Source of the DNA: Bacillus sp. SORGH_AS_0510
Lineage (GTDB): Bacteria > Bacillota > Bacilli > Bacillales > Cytobacillaceae
NCBI RefSeq assembly: GCF_030818775.1
Contig: NZ_JAUTAU010000001.1
Coordinates: 2,050,001 to 2,114,000 of the forward strand
Direction of reading: 5' to 3'
DNA length: 64,000 nt
Shown here: positions 26,158 to 35,143 of the stretch, piece after piece
Layout: each line of letters starts with the position of its first letter
How positions within the stretch are numbered: position 1 is the first letter of the stretch
Notes under the pieces: generated by a model
Databases searched by the model: none
The model's input: only the letters and a program-made list of their open reading frames with translations
What the model was told of the DNA's origin: nothing
Made by a program: the position numbers and the translations under genes

Positions 26158-26868
26158 ATGAAAATAAAAATGCTTGGCTTATTCTTTGTTTTAACTGCTA
26201 TTCTACTATCTGGATGTATGTATCCTAACGAGGAGTTATCCCAAAATAAAGTACCATATAAAGATCAAATTGAGGCTGTGCAAACGGCAGTCAATGAGTT
26301 CAAAAAAGATAATGGTGGCATTCTTCCCATTAAAACGAAGGAAGCTGAAACACCAATTTATCAAAAATATCCGATTGAGTTTAAACAGATTTCCCCAAAA
26401 TATATTGCAGAGCCACCCGGCAATGCCTATGAAAGTGGCGGGATATTTCAATATGTGCTTGTTGATGTGGAAACCAATCCAACTGTAAAGCTGATTGATT
26501 TAAGGATGACTGAAACGATACGTGAACTTAAACTAAGAATGAAAACAAAGGGATACCCACCTTACAAAGAACAGATTGCCAAAAATGTATTTACAATCGA
26601 TTACAAAAAGCTTGGGTATAAAACGGCTCCGTTTGTTGCAAGCCCATACACCAATCAAAACCTCTCCTTAGTAGTAACGGGAAGTGCAGAGGTATATATT
26701 GATTATCGACCTGATCTATATCAAAAGTTAAAAAATAGTAAAATAGAGGTGAAACCAGGGGAGGACATTCGTTCTATCTTGGTCAAGGATTCTATGTTCG
26801 TTCCTGCGTATTCCTTACCATATACAATCGACGAAAAAACAAAAGAACCTATCTTCTTAGAGGAATAA
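26158..26868 (+). CDS. yphF: YphF, predicted lipoprotein
   Basis: The 236-residue protein has a lipoprotein signal peptide ending in ILLSGC (lipobox cysteine near residue 20). The mature part has no motif that I recognise apart from conserved proline-rich stretches. It should be anchored to the outer face of the membrane. It lies between yphE and spoIVA, as in B. subtilis. A strong terminator follows, so spoIVA is transcribed separately. Confidence 0.85.
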   Translation: MKIKMLGLFFVLTAILLSGCMYPNEELSQNKVPYKDQIEAVQTAVNEFKKDNGGILPIKTKEAETPIYQKYPIEFKQISPKYIAEPPGNAYESGGIFQYVLVDVETNPTVKLIDLRMTETIRELKLRMKTKGYPPYKEQIAKNVFTIDYKKLGYKTAPFVASPYTNQNLSLVVTGSAEVYIDYRPDLYQKLKNSKIEVKPGEDIRSILVKDSMFVPAYSLPYTIDEKTKEPIFLEE

Positions 26869-26897
26869 TTGCTGATATTGCTTATATATTTTAGTCA

Positions 26898-26942
26898 TAA
26901 CCCTTTTCCTATGAAATATATTGTAGGAGAAGGGTTTTTTTG
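26898..26942 (+). terminator. Rho-independent terminator after yphF
   Basis: AACCCTTTTCCTA pairs with TAGGAGAAGGGTT (one G-T pair) and runs into seven T. The following 26943-27085 holds nothing that I recognise. Confidence 0.85.
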
Positions 26943-27089
26943 CTGAAAAATTCTATCGTGATATGGATGCGAACTTCCATATCCGTGACCATAGTTAGAA
27001 ACCCTCCATATCATCGAACATTCAGAGACTTGCAGATATCAGTACATCTAGTGAATTTTTAATAAGGGGGTAAAAAATTTTAGAAAAGT

Positions 27090-27126
27090 GTCATAAGAAT
27101 GTAGGACAACGTCATAAACATATACT
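27090..27126 (+). promoter_or_regulatory. Candidate SigE promoter region of spoIVA
   Basis: GTCATAAG (27090-27097) is followed 15 bases later by CATAAACA and then by CATATACT (27119-27126). Both resemble SigE -10 elements. spoIVA is SigE-dependent in B. subtilis, with two promoters. The exact pairing of boxes is uncertain. Confidence 0.4.
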
Positions 27127-27189
27127 GTCCAAAAATACCTAATATGGATGTTATTATCCCACTTTACTCTATGATCGGGAGGGGATCAC

Positions 27190-28668
27190 TTGGAAAAGGT
27201 AGATATTTTTAAAGATATTGCCGAGAGAACTGGAGGCGATATTTATTTAGGAGTAGTAGGAGCAGTTAGAACAGGAAAATCAACATTTATAAAGAAATTC
27301 ATGGAGCTTGTTGTCTTACCGAATATAAACAGTGAAGCAGAAAGATCACGGGCGCAAGACGAGCTGCCACAGAGTGCAGCAGGTAAAACAATCATGACGA
27401 CAGAACCTAAATTCGTTCCAAACCAGGCTGCGACTGTTCATGTCGATGAGGGCTTAAACGTCAATATTAGGCTTGTGGACTGTGTGGGTTATACAGTGCC
27501 AGGTGCTAAAGGGTACGAGGATGAAAATGGACCAAGAATGATTACTACTCCTTGGTACGAAGAACCAATTCCTTTCCATGAAGCTGCGGAAATTGGTACA
27601 AGAAAAGTTATTCAGGAGCATTCAACAATTGGAGTAGTCGTGACAACGGATGGAACGATTGGCGAAATTCCTAGAAGTAACTATATTGAAGCAGAAGAAA
27701 GAGTAATTAACGAACTAAAAGAAGTTGGGAAACCTTTTATAATGGTTGTAAATAGTGCACAACCATACCATCCAAGCACAGAAACACTTAGATCAAGTTT
27801 AGCAGAAAAATATGATATTCCTGTACTTGCTATGAGTGTAGAAAGTATGCGCGATAGTGATGTTTTAAATGTCCTTCGTGAAGCACTTTACGAATTCCCA
27901 GTTCTTGAAGTTAACGTAAATCTACCAAGCTGGGTAATGGTGTTACGAGAAAATCACTGGCTTCGTGAAAGCTATCAAGAAGCTGTAAAGGAAACGGTTA
28001 AGGATATCAAGAGATTAAGAGATGTTGACCGAGTCGTACAACAATTCAGTGACTTTGACTTCATTGATAAAGCTGGTTTAGCTGGCATTGAAATGGGTTC
28101 AGGGGTGGCTGAAATTGATTTATTTGCCCCAGATGAACTGTACGATGATATTTTAAAAGAAATTGTGGGTGTAGAAATAAGAGGCAAGGATCATCTACTT
28201 GAGTTAATGCAGGATTTTGCACATGCAAAAGCTGAATATGATCACATTTCAGATGCGTTAAAGATGGTAAAACAAACAGGCTATGGTATTGCTTCACCAA
28301 CACTTTCCGACATGAGCCTAGAGGAGCCGGAAATCATTCGCCAAGGTGCTAGATTTGGAGTAAGATTACGTGCTGTTGCACCATCTATCCATATGATCAA
28401 GGTAGATGTTGAATCTGAGTTTGCGCCAATTATCGGAACTGAAAAACAAAGTGAAGAACTTGTACGCTATTTAATGCAAGATTTCGAGGATGATCCGTTA
28501 TCTATATGGAACTCTGATATCTTTGGACGAAGCTTGAGTTCCATTGTTCGAGAAGGAATCCAAGCAAAACTTTCCTTAATGCCAGAAAATGCGAGATACA
28601 AATTAAAAGAAACATTAGAGAGAATAATAAACGAAGGGTCAGGCGGCTTGATTGCCATCATCCTTTAG
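27190..28668 (+). CDS. spoIVA: Stage IV sporulation protein A, coat basement ATPase
   Basis: The 492-residue cytoskeletal ATPase polymerises on the forespore surface and forms the base for the coat. Walker A GAVRTGKST is at residues 21-29. The Walker B region lies in RLVDCVGY near 96, and a C-terminal segment ends GGLIAIIL. The family is derived from TRAFAC GTPases but uses ATP. The start is TTG with GGGAGGGG upstream. It is monocistronic between terminators. In B. subtilis SpoVM anchors it to the forespore membrane. Confidence 0.97.
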   Translation: MEKVDIFKDIAERTGGDIYLGVVGAVRTGKSTFIKKFMELVVLPNINSEAERSRAQDELPQSAAGKTIMTTEPKFVPNQAATVHVDEGLNVNIRLVDCVGYTVPGAKGYEDENGPRMITTPWYEEPIPFHEAAEIGTRKVIQEHSTIGVVVTTDGTIGEIPRSNYIEAEERVINELKEVGKPFIMVVNSAQPYHPSTETLRSSLAEKYDIPVLAMSVESMRDSDVLNVLREALYEFPVLEVNVNLPSWVMVLRENHWLRESYQEAVKETVKDIKRLRDVDRVVQQFSDFDFIDKAGLAGIEMGSGVAEIDLFAPDELYDDILKEIVGVEIRGKDHLLELMQDFAHAKAEYDHISDALKMVKQTGYGIASPTLSDMSLEEPEIIRQGARFGVRLRAVAPSIHMIKVDVESEFAPIIGTEKQSEELVRYLMQDFEDDPLSIWNSDIFGRSLSSIVREGIQAKLSLMPENARYKLKETLERIINEGSGGLIAIIL

Positions 28669-28672
28669 GCAA

Positions 28673-28700
28673 TGGACTCCACTTTTGGAGTCTTTTTTTG
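28673..28700 (+). terminator. Rho-independent terminator after spoIVA
   Basis: GGACTCCA pairs with TGGAGTC and is followed by seven T, six bases after the stop codon. Confidence 0.85.
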
Positions 28701-28790
28701 TTTTTTTCAAAATTTGTAAGGAAAAAAAGTCCAATATAGTAGAATTTTGTTGAACCAAAGAAAAGATTACCATAATTTCATGAATTCTTC

Positions 28791-28819
28791 TTGATATGCT
28801 GAAATGATTATGATAATCT
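28791..28819 (+). promoter_or_regulatory. Candidate SigA promoter far upstream of hbs
   Basis: TTGATA (28791-28796), 17 bases and TAATCT (28814-28819). A terminator-like hairpin lies only 27 bases further on, so the product would be a short RNA unless read-through occurs. Confidence 0.4.
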
Positions 28820-28845
28820 TTTAACAGAATTACGTTATTGTGCTG

Positions 28846-28871
28846 AAACCCTTTATTTTATAGGGTTTTTC
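28846..28871 (+). terminator. Terminator-like hairpin in the hbs upstream region
   Basis: AAACCCT and AGGGTTTTT pair around a 9-nt AT-rich loop. It lies about 170 bases before hbs and 155 bases after the spoIVA terminator. Confidence 0.55.
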
Positions 28872-29038
28872 TGTGAAAATAGATTGAAGTTACTAAATTG
28901 GTCAATTTGTATTATTTTAGTAATAAAACCTAATAAAACCGCGCTATGACGTATAGAAATTAGAAAAATTGTTTAGAAATGTAGATAAGTAATCTTATTT
29001 ACGAATCTTGATAATTTCTTTGGGAGGAGGTGAAAGGC

Positions 29039-29311
29039 ATGAACAAGACAGAACTTATTAATGCAGTTGCTGAAGCTAGCGAGCTTTCTAAAAAGGACGC
29101 TACTAAAGCAGTTGATGCTGTTTTTGATGCGATTTTAGATGCTTTGAAAAACGGTGATAAAGTGCAATTAATCGGCTTTGGAAACTTTGAAGTACGTGAG
29201 CGTGCAGCACGTAAAGGTCGTAACCCACAAACTGGTGAAGAGATCGAAATCGGTGCAAGCAAAGTTCCAGCTTTTAAACCAGGTAAAGCGCTTAAAGATG
29301 CAGTGAAATAA
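29039..29311 (+). CDS. hbs: DNA-binding protein HU
   Basis: The 90-residue nucleoid protein of the HU/IHF family binds and bends DNA without sequence preference. The arm region [12 protein letters not shown] with its conserved proline is near residues 60-72, and the [15 protein letters not shown] stretch is near 46-60. The start MNKTEL was chosen because the strong site GGGAGGAGGTGA precedes it and the length matches HU of other Bacillus. It is monocistronic. The 370 bases upstream contain a possible promoter and terminator and no other gene. Confidence 0.97.
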   Translation: MNKTELINAVAEASELSKKDATKAVDAVFDAILDALKNGDKVQLIGFGNFEVRERAARKGRNPQTGEEIEIGASKVPAFKPGKALKDAVK

Positions 29312-29346
29312 TTACATAATTGTATTGCTTTAAGCGAACGCTAAAG

Positions 29347-29384
29347 CAAAAAGGTCATGGTAAACACCATGACCTTTTTTCTTT
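29347..29384 (+). terminator. Rho-independent terminator after hbs
   Basis: AAAAGGTCATGGT and ACCATGACCTTTT pair perfectly around AAAC, with a T tail. Confidence 0.9.
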
Positions 29385-29414
29385 TCTTACAGTATGACTT
29401 GGAATACTTTATTT

Positions 29415-29447
29415 TTGCTTGAACTGAAAATTGTGCTAATATGTATT
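29415..29447 (+). promoter_or_regulatory. Candidate SigA promoter of folE
   Basis: Two overlapping choices: TTGCTT-16-TAATAT (29415-29442) or TTGAAC-17-TGTATT (29419-29447). Either starts transcription about 40 bases before folE. Confidence 0.45.
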
Positions 29448-29490
29448 TGTCATATATACTTAACAGATATACATATAGGAGGAATTCAGA

Positions 29491-30057
29491 ATGTCACAAG
29501 TAAATCGTGCCCAGATTGAAGAGGCGGTACGTTTAATATTAGAAGCAATTGGCGATAACCCAAACCGTGAGGGTGTTTTAGATACACCTAAACGTGTGGC
29601 TAAAATGTATGAAGAGGTTTTTAGCGGAATAAATGAAGATCCAAAACAGCATTTTGAGACAATTTTTAGTGAGGACCACGAGGAATTGGTATTAGTAAAA
29701 GATATCCCATTTTATTCAATGTGTGAACACCATCTCGTTCCTTTCTATGGGAAAGCGCATGTTGCTTATATTCCAAAAAATGGCCGGGTCACTGGATTAA
29801 GTAAATTAGCAAGAGCAGTAGAAGCGGTGGCTAAAAGACCTCAATTACAAGAACGAATTACTTCAACAGTAGCTGATAGCATGATGGAAAAGCTAGAACC
29901 TCATGGTGTTATGGTTGTGGTTGAAGCAGAACACATGTGTATGACGATGCGTGGTGTGAAAAAACCAGGTTCGAAAACTGTTACCACTGCTGTTCGTGGA
30001 ACTCTTGCTGATGATGCAGTCGCTCGAGCTGAAGTGCTTTCCTTAATAAAGTATTAG
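29491..30057 (+). CDS. folE: GTP cyclohydrolase I
   Basis: The 188-residue enzyme converts GTP to dihydroneopterin triphosphate, the first step of folate synthesis. The zinc-binding and catalytic residues are seen in [12 protein letters not shown] near residue 75 and in [12 protein letters not shown] near 150. The usual homodecamer is expected. AGGAGGAATTC precedes the ATG. In B. subtilis folE (mtrA) and mtrB are adjacent in one operon; here a 134-bp repeat lies between them. Confidence 0.96.
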   Translation: MSQVNRAQIEEAVRLILEAIGDNPNREGVLDTPKRVAKMYEEVFSGINEDPKQHFETIFSEDHEELVLVKDIPFYSMCEHHLVPFYGKAHVAYIPKNGRVTGLSKLARAVEAVAKRPQLQERITSTVADSMMEKLEPHGVMVVVEAEHMCMTMRGVKKPGSKTVTTAVRGTLADDAVARAEVLSLIKY

Positions 30058-30088
30058 CTTTGTTAAAGAACATTGTTGATTTTTACAT

Positions 30089-30222
30089 CCTGTTGATTGT
30101 AGCGGAAGGAGCGAAGACTTCTGTGGGAGTATGGTTCAGGGGAGACCCCGGAGGCGCTAGCGCCGAGGAGGCACGCCGAAACACCCACGGAAAGCGAAGC
30201 TCCTGGAGCGGAAATCAACAGG
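30089..30222 (-). repeat. 134-bp imperfect palindromic dispersed repeat, copy 2
   Basis: This copy is the reverse orientation of the element at 18285-18418. The two have the same length and the same ends (CCTGTTGATT and AATCAACAGG). An inner stretch (ACCATACTCCCACAG on the minus strand) is identical. It lies between folE and mtrB and might change how much folE transcript reaches mtrB. The short open frame over it is not a gene. Confidence 0.85.
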
Positions 30223-30275
30223 CATATTTAACAGAGCCAAAATTTTAATAAGAATTTCAATTTGGAGTGAAGAAC

Positions 30276-30512
30276 GTGGAAAAGCGCAACTCGCAAAATA
30301 ATGAGTATGTGGTTATAAAAGCGATTGATGATGGGGTAAATGTCATTGGATTAACTAGAGGAACCGATACTAGATTTCATCATTCTGAAAAGCTGGACAA
30401 GGGAGAAGTCCTTATTGCCCAATTTACGGAGCATACATCGGCTATTAAGATTAGAGGCAATGCAAAAATACTTACACAATATGGTGAAGTTGAAAGTGAA
30501 ATGAAGAAATAA
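30276..30512 (+). CDS. mtrB: trp RNA-binding attenuation protein TRAP (MtrB)
   Basis: The 78-residue protein forms a ring of eleven subunits. With bound tryptophan it wraps RNA bearing GAG/UAG repeats and terminates trp operon transcription. Conserved stretches include [32 protein letters not shown] and [16 protein letters not shown]. The start is GTG at 30276, chosen for GGAG eight bases upstream; a GTG three codons earlier overlaps that site. The trp genes it should regulate are not in the adjacent aromatic operon. Confidence 0.94.
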   Translation: MEKRNSQNNEYVVIKAIDDGVNVIGLTRGTDTRFHHSEKLDKGEVLIAQFTEHTSAIKIRGNAKILTQYGEVESEMKK

Positions 30513-30579
30513 ATGGATCTACTATTAAATATCGATTAAATGATTATTTTGTGAATTCCTGCCCATAAGATACCTTTTA

Positions 30580-30588
30580 TGATATAAT
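30580..30588 (+). promoter_or_regulatory. Extended -10 promoter of the hepS-menG-hepT operon
   Basis: TGATATAAT is a perfect extended -10 (TG, one base, TATAAT). No good -35 is needed or seen. The promoter lies inside a spaced inverted repeat (TGCCCATAA near 30560 and TTATGGGCA near 30635). Confidence 0.6.
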
Positions 30589-30714
30589 GGTGTCTGCCTT
30601 GTTTTTTAAAGATATTGTTATGATTTTCTTTATTTTATGGGCATGAATTTTCTTTCTCAATTAGGAAATAAGAATACATAAATACATTACTTCGGGGAAA
30701 CAAGGGTGATTAGT

Positions 30715-31527
30715 TTGCACGACATTCGACAAAAATTTACGGATATTAGAGAGCAGGTCGAAAAAAAGATTTTTGACTCTTACTTGCTCGAATATATTGA
30801 AACGCCCATCATTGATGAAGATAAGCTTCTCATTCTTATTTCCATCATGGAGCGAATCGAGTTATCTTTTAGTCAAATGCAAAATTATGCAATGTCAACC
30901 ATGCTAATTCAAATTGCCCTTGACACTCATGAACATATATCAAATGCTTCCAAGGATGAAAAAAGCCGTCAATTAACGGTTTTGGCTGGAGATTATTTTA
31001 GCGGACTATATTACAAGCTCCTTGCTGATTCGGATGATATACAGTTGATTAAGGTTCTTTCTGAAGGAATCAAGGAAATAAATGAACAGAAAATCTTAGT
31101 ATATCAAAGAGAATCTGATAGTATCGAGAAACTAATGACTAGTGTGAAAATGATTGAAAGTGCTCTTCTTGTTAAACTCTCAGAGTTCTTTAAAATAGAG
31201 TTATGGAACGATTTCTTATCGCACTTATTCTTGTTTAAACGATTATTAAAAGAAAAGAACCAATATATTCAGACGAGAAATTCAGTAGTATTTGACGCAT
31301 TAAAAAAAATTGTCTTTCCCATTAACGAATGTAGAGAAAAAGAAATATCTAGTGAACAGCAGAATCATTTATTGCTTATTTGTGATCAATACATTGAATT
31401 ATCTATACAGATTATTGAAAAAGGATTAAAACAATTACCATATTTGAACGATTTCCTAGAGAACAGGATTTATTTGTTATTAAAAGAATATAAACCATAT
31501 GCAAAAACTTTTGTGGAAGAAGGGTAA
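30715..31527 (+). CDS. hepS: Heptaprenyl diphosphate synthase component I
   Basis: This 270-residue small subunit of heptaprenyl diphosphate synthase pairs with HepT to make the C35 side chain of menaquinone-7. It lacks the aspartate-rich motifs, as expected for component I. The conserved stretch [19 protein letters not shown] is present near residue 85. The TTG start at 30715 has AAGGGTGA six bases upstream and aligns with the usual N-terminus; a GTG three codons before it is the alternative. The operon hepS-menG-hepT follows with gaps of 4 and 42 bases. Confidence 0.92.
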   Translation: MHDIRQKFTDIREQVEKKIFDSYLLEYIETPIIDEDKLLILISIMERIELSFSQMQNYAMSTMLIQIALDTHEHISNASKDEKSRQLTVLAGDYFSGLYYKLLADSDDIQLIKVLSEGIKEINEQKILVYQRESDSIEKLMTSVKMIESALLVKLSEFFKIELWNDFLSHLFLFKRLLKEKNQYIQTRNSVVFDALKKIVFPINECREKEISSEQQNHLLLICDQYIELSIQIIEKGLKQLPYLNDFLENRIYLLLKEYKPYAKTFVEEG

Positions 31528-31531
31528 AAAC

Positions 31532-32236
31532 ATGCAGCAATCGAAAGAACAGCGAGTTCATCATGTGTTTGAGAAAATTTCTGATAACTACGATAAAATG
31601 AACTCTGTCATTAGTTTTCAGCAACATGTCAAGTGGCGAAAAGACACCATGAAAAGAATGAATGTACAGCCCGGTTCAAAAGCTCTGGATGTTTGTTGTG
31701 GAACTGCTGATTGGACGATTGCCTTAGCAGATGCTGTTGGCCCGAATGGCAAAGTTGTAGGCCTTGATTTTAGTAAAAACATGCTAAAAGTAGGCGTGGA
31801 AAAGGTTAAAGAACTAGGATTAAAACAGGTGGAACTAATTCATGGTAATGCAATGGAGTTACCTTTCCCAGATAATACCTTTGATTATGTGACTATTGGT
31901 TTTGGTTTAAGGAATGTACCTGATTACCTGCAAGTTTTAAAGGAAATGAACAGAGTAGTTAAACCAGGTGGTATCGTTGTTTGCCTAGAGACATCCCAGC
32001 CAACTTTGTTTGGATATAAACAGCTTTACTATTTTTACTTCCGTTTCATAATGCCGATGTTTGGTAAACTACTGGCCAAGAGCTATAACGAATATGCTTG
32101 GCTTCATGAGTCTGCACGAGATTTTCCAGGAATGAAAGAGCTTGCGCGTATGTTTGAACAAGCAGGCTTAGCTGAGGTGAAATATAAACCTTATAGTGGT
32201 GGAGCAGCAGCAGTTCATATTGGCAAAAAAAAATAA
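31532..32236 (+). CDS. menG: Demethylmenaquinone methyltransferase
   Basis: The 234-residue SAM-dependent enzyme carries out the last step of menaquinone synthesis, methylating the ring. The SAM-binding motif is [11 protein letters not shown] near residue 50, and the UbiE signature is seen in [10 protein letters not shown] near 20 and in FGLRNVPD near 125. The start at 31532 is supported by GAAGAAGGG; an in-frame start inside hepS was rejected. The gene is called menH or ubiE in other species. Confidence 0.95.
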   Translation: MQQSKEQRVHHVFEKISDNYDKMNSVISFQQHVKWRKDTMKRMNVQPGSKALDVCCGTADWTIALADAVGPNGKVVGLDFSKNMLKVGVEKVKELGLKQVELIHGNAMELPFPDNTFDYVTIGFGLRNVPDYLQVLKEMNRVVKPGGIVVCLETSQPTLFGYKQLYYFYFRFIMPMFGKLLAKSYNEYAWLHESARDFPGMKELARMFEQAGLAEVKYKPYSGGAAAVHIGKKK

Positions 32237-32278
32237 CTGATTGTAATTGAAGACAGGATGAAAAGCAGGGTGAATACA

Positions 32279-33241
32279 ATGAAATTAAAAATGATGTATT
32301 CATTTTTGAATTCGGATATTAACTTAATTGAAAAAAAGCTTGAAGAGACCATACAAACAGACTCTCGTTTACTTAAACAAGCTTCTATGCATACACTACA
32401 AGCCGGAGGAAAAAGGATTCGTCCTGTTTTTGTTTTGCTTGCAGGTAAATTTGGAAATTATGATATTCATGTAATGAAAAATGTTGCTGTTGCCTTAGAG
32501 CTTATTCATATGGCATCACTTGTTCATGATGATGTGATTGACGATGCTGACCTTAGGCGTGGTCAACCAACTGTCAAATCCAAATGGGATAATAAAATCG
32601 CTATGTACACGGGTGATTTTGTTTTTGCACTCGCGTTAGAATTAATGACTCATATTAATAAACCTGTTGCCCATAAAATATTAGCTAATACAATCGTAGA
32701 AGTGACTGTAGGGGAAATACAGCAAATTAAGGATAAATATCGTTTTAATCAAAATCTTAGAGATTATCTTCGTAGAATTAAGAGAAAGACGGCCCTGTTA
32801 ATAGCTGTCAGCTGCCAATTGGGTGCAATTGCTGCAGGTGTAGAAGAATCGGTTCATAAAAGGCTTTATCGCTTTGGGTACTATGTAGGGATGTCGTTCC
32901 AGATTACGGATGATATTCTGGATTTTACTGGAACTGAAAAGGAGCTTGGTAAGCCGGCAGGCAGCGATCTACTTCAGGGCAACATCACTGCACCAGTCCT
33001 TTATGCTATGGAAAATGAGGCAATTCGACATGAAATCTTAAAGGTTCATGCTGAAATGGATTCAGTAGAAATTACTAAAATAATAACATTAATAAAACAA
33101 TCAGGAGCCATTGAGAAATCTGTGGCACTTAGCGATTTTTACTTAGATAAAGCTCTAGCTGTCCTCAAAGAGCTACCTGCAAACAAAACACAAAAAACAT
33201 TACGTGACATTGCGAAATTTATTGGCAGAAGGAAGTTTTAA
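32279..33241 (+). CDS. hepT: Heptaprenyl diphosphate synthase component II
   Basis: This 320-residue catalytic subunit is a trans-polyprenyl synthase. Both aspartate-rich motifs are intact: LVHDDVIDDADLRRG near residue 80 and QITDDILDFTG near 208. It needs HepS for activity. The start at 32279 follows AGGGTGA and gives the usual length; an upstream frame extension was rejected. It is the last gene of hepS-menG-hepT, with ndk behind a separate promoter. Confidence 0.95.
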   Translation: MKLKMMYSFLNSDINLIEKKLEETIQTDSRLLKQASMHTLQAGGKRIRPVFVLLAGKFGNYDIHVMKNVAVALELIHMASLVHDDVIDDADLRRGQPTVKSKWDNKIAMYTGDFVFALALELMTHINKPVAHKILANTIVEVTVGEIQQIKDKYRFNQNLRDYLRRIKRKTALLIAVSCQLGAIAAGVEESVHKRLYRFGYYVGMSFQITDDILDFTGTEKELGKPAGSDLLQGNITAPVLYAMENEAIRHEILKVHAEMDSVEITKIITLIKQSGAIEKSVALSDFYLDKALAVLKELPANKTQKTLRDIAKFIGRRKF

Positions 33242-33305
33242 TTGCCCTATAGTTTTCAAAAGTAACTTGCGAAATATTCGAATAAATGGTACCATTTTTC
33301 ATGGA

Positions 33306-33334
33306 TTGTTTACGACTAACAATCAATATACATA
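33306..33334 (+). promoter_or_regulatory. Candidate SigA promoter of ndk
   Basis: TTGTTT and TACATA with a 17-base spacer lie 22 bases before ndk. A second pair, TTGCGA-17-TACCAT, starts near 33268. Confidence 0.35.
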
Positions 33335-33355
33335 ATTATTTTAGGAGTGGAATTC

Positions 33356-33802
33356 ATGGAAAAAACATTTTTAATGGTAAAGCCTGACGGAGTACAACGT
33401 AATTTAATTGGGGAAATCGTTGCACGATTTGAAAGAAAGGGCTTCCAATTGGTTGGAGCAAAATTAATGACTATCCCAACTGAGCTTGCAGAGGAGCATT
33501 ATGGCGAGCATAAGGAACGTCCTTTCTTTGGCGAATTAGTAGATTTTATTACTTCTGGTCCTGTTTTCGCAATGGTATGGCAAGGTGAAAATGTAATCGC
33601 TACCGCTCGCCAAATGATGGGATCTACTAATCCGAAGGATGCTGCACCAGGAACAATCCGTGGTGATTTTGGATTAACTGTTGGTAAAAATGTTATTCAT
33701 GGTTCTGATTCCCCAGCTAGTGCAGAACGCGAGATTGGCCTATTCTTTAAGGATAATGGAGTAGAAGAGTACACTAAATTAGTGAACGAATGGATCTACT
33801 AA
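33356..33802 (+). CDS. ndk: Nucleoside diphosphate kinase
   Basis: The 148-residue enzyme transfers phosphate from ATP to nucleoside diphosphates. The active-site histidine is in [16 protein letters not shown] near residue 115, and [13 protein letters not shown] at the N-terminus is diagnostic. The start at 33356 is set by AGGAGTGG eight bases upstream. A strong terminator follows. In B. subtilis cheR lies next; here aroC follows instead. Confidence 0.97.
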   Translation: MEKTFLMVKPDGVQRNLIGEIVARFERKGFQLVGAKLMTIPTELAEEHYGEHKERPFFGELVDFITSGPVFAMVWQGENVIATARQMMGSTNPKDAAPGTIRGDFGLTVGKNVIHGSDSPASAEREIGLFFKDNGVEEYTKLVNEWIY

Positions 33803-33816
33803 TTTAAATAAATAAG

Positions 33817-33853
33817 AGGCACTTGTATAGTCATTATACGAGTGCTTTTTTTT
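33817..33853 (+). terminator. Rho-independent terminator after ndk
   Basis: GCACTTGTATA pairs with TATACGAGTGC (one G-T pair) around GTCAT and is followed by eight T. Confidence 0.9.
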
Positions 33854-33964
33854 GTATACGATTACAAATTTTTTGCTTATTTTCTGAATAGTTATACTAG
33901 GTTTATTTCACACGATATGGTATATTGATACATAATTCTTTAATGAGTTGAAGGGGGAAAGAGA

Positions 33965-35143
33965 ATGGGGATTAGATACTTAACAGCTGGAGAGTCTCAC
34001 GGCCCACAGCTAACGACTATTTTGGAAGGCTTTCCTGCTGGGATGCCATTAGTAGCTGAAGATATTAATGAGGGGTTGGCAAGACGTCAAAAAGGCCATG
34101 GACGTGGTAGAAGAATGCAAATTGAAAAGGATACTGCAGAAATTGTATCAGGTGTTCGCCATGGTCAAACTCTTGGCTCTCCAATTGCCCTTGTTGTTAA
34201 AAATAATGACTTTAAGCATTGGACTAATATTATGGGTGCCGATCCATTAAGTGAAGGTCAGGAAGACGAAATCAAACGGAAAATAACACGTGCACGACCA
34301 GGCCATGCAGATTTAAATGGAGCGATAAAATATGGCCATCGTGATATGAGGAATGTTCTTGAACGTTCATCCGCTCGCGAAACTACTGTAAGAGTGGCAG
34401 CAGGTGCTGTTGCAAAAAAATTGTTATCCTTGGTTGGTATTGAGGTAGTTGCACATGTTGTAGAAATTGGGGGTGTCAGAGCCCAGGTTAACCCAGCATT
34501 GTCCATTGATTCTTTAAAGGAAAGAGCTGAAAAATCACCAGTTCGTGTGGCAGACCAAAATGTCGAATTAGAAATGATGACAGCCATAGATGATGCAAAG
34601 AAAAATGGAGATTCAATAGGTGGAATCGTAGAAGTTATAGCTACAGGTATGCCTGCTGGAATAGGAAGCTATGTTCACTATGACAGAAAATTAGACGCAA
34701 AGCTAGCTGCTGCAATAGTTAGTATCAATGCATTTAAAGGTGTTGAATTTGGAATCGGTTTTGAGGCTGCCAGAAAGCCTGGGAGTGAAGTACATGATGA
34801 AATAGCTTGGGAGAAAGAAGAAGGTTATTACCGAAAGACCAACCGCCTCGGAGGTTTTGAAGGTGGTATGACAACCGGAATGCCGATTGTTGTTAGAGGT
34901 GTAATGAAGCCAATACCGACCTTATATAAGCCGCTAATGAGCGTTGATATAGAAACGAAAGAGCCATTTGCTGCAAGTATTGAACGCTCAGATAGCTGTG
35001 CAGTTCCAGCTGCTGCCGTTGTAGCTGAACATGTAGTTGCTTGGGAACTTGCAAATTCACTTGTTGAACAATTTTATAGTGACCGTTTTGATACATTTGT
35101 GGATGAAATTAAGAGGCAACGAGAATATGCGAGGGAATTTTAA
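33965..35143 (+). CDS. aroC: Chorismate synthase
   Basis: The 392-residue enzyme uses reduced FMN to convert EPSP to chorismate, the last step of the shikimate pathway. Signature stretches are GESHGPQL near residue 9, [17 protein letters not shown] near 42 and [14 protein letters not shown] near 345. It is the aroF gene of B. subtilis naming. It heads the aroC-aroB-aroH-hisC-tyrA-aroA cluster and shares one base with aroB. AAGGGGGAAAGAGA precedes the start. Confidence 0.97.
   Translation: MGIRYLTAGESHGPQLTTILEGFPAGMPLVAEDINEGLARRQKGHGRGRRMQIEKDTAEIVSGVRHGQTLGSPIALVVKNNDFKHWTNIMGADPLSEGQEDEIKRKITRARPGHADLNGAIKYGHRDMRNVLERSSARETTVRVAAGAVAKKLLSLVGIEVVAHVVEIGGVRAQVNPALSIDSLKERAEKSPVRVADQNVELEMMTAIDDAKKNGDSIGGIVEVIATGMPAGIGSYVHYDRKLDAKLAAAIVSINAFKGVEFGIGFEAARKPGSEVHDEIAWEKEEGYYRKTNRLGGFEGGMTTGMPIVVRGVMKPIPTLYKPLMSVDIETKEPFAASIERSDSCAVPAAAVVAEHVVAWELANSLVEQFYSDRFDTFVDEIKRQREYAREF

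Noticed and set aside
30060..30248. Open frame over the 30089 repeat
   Set aside because: It follows the repeat sequence, starts without a ribosome-binding site and has no protein-like features.
30513..30714. TRAP-binding GAG/TAG series near mtrB
   Set aside because: Triplets are few and irregular; no run of nine or more was found.
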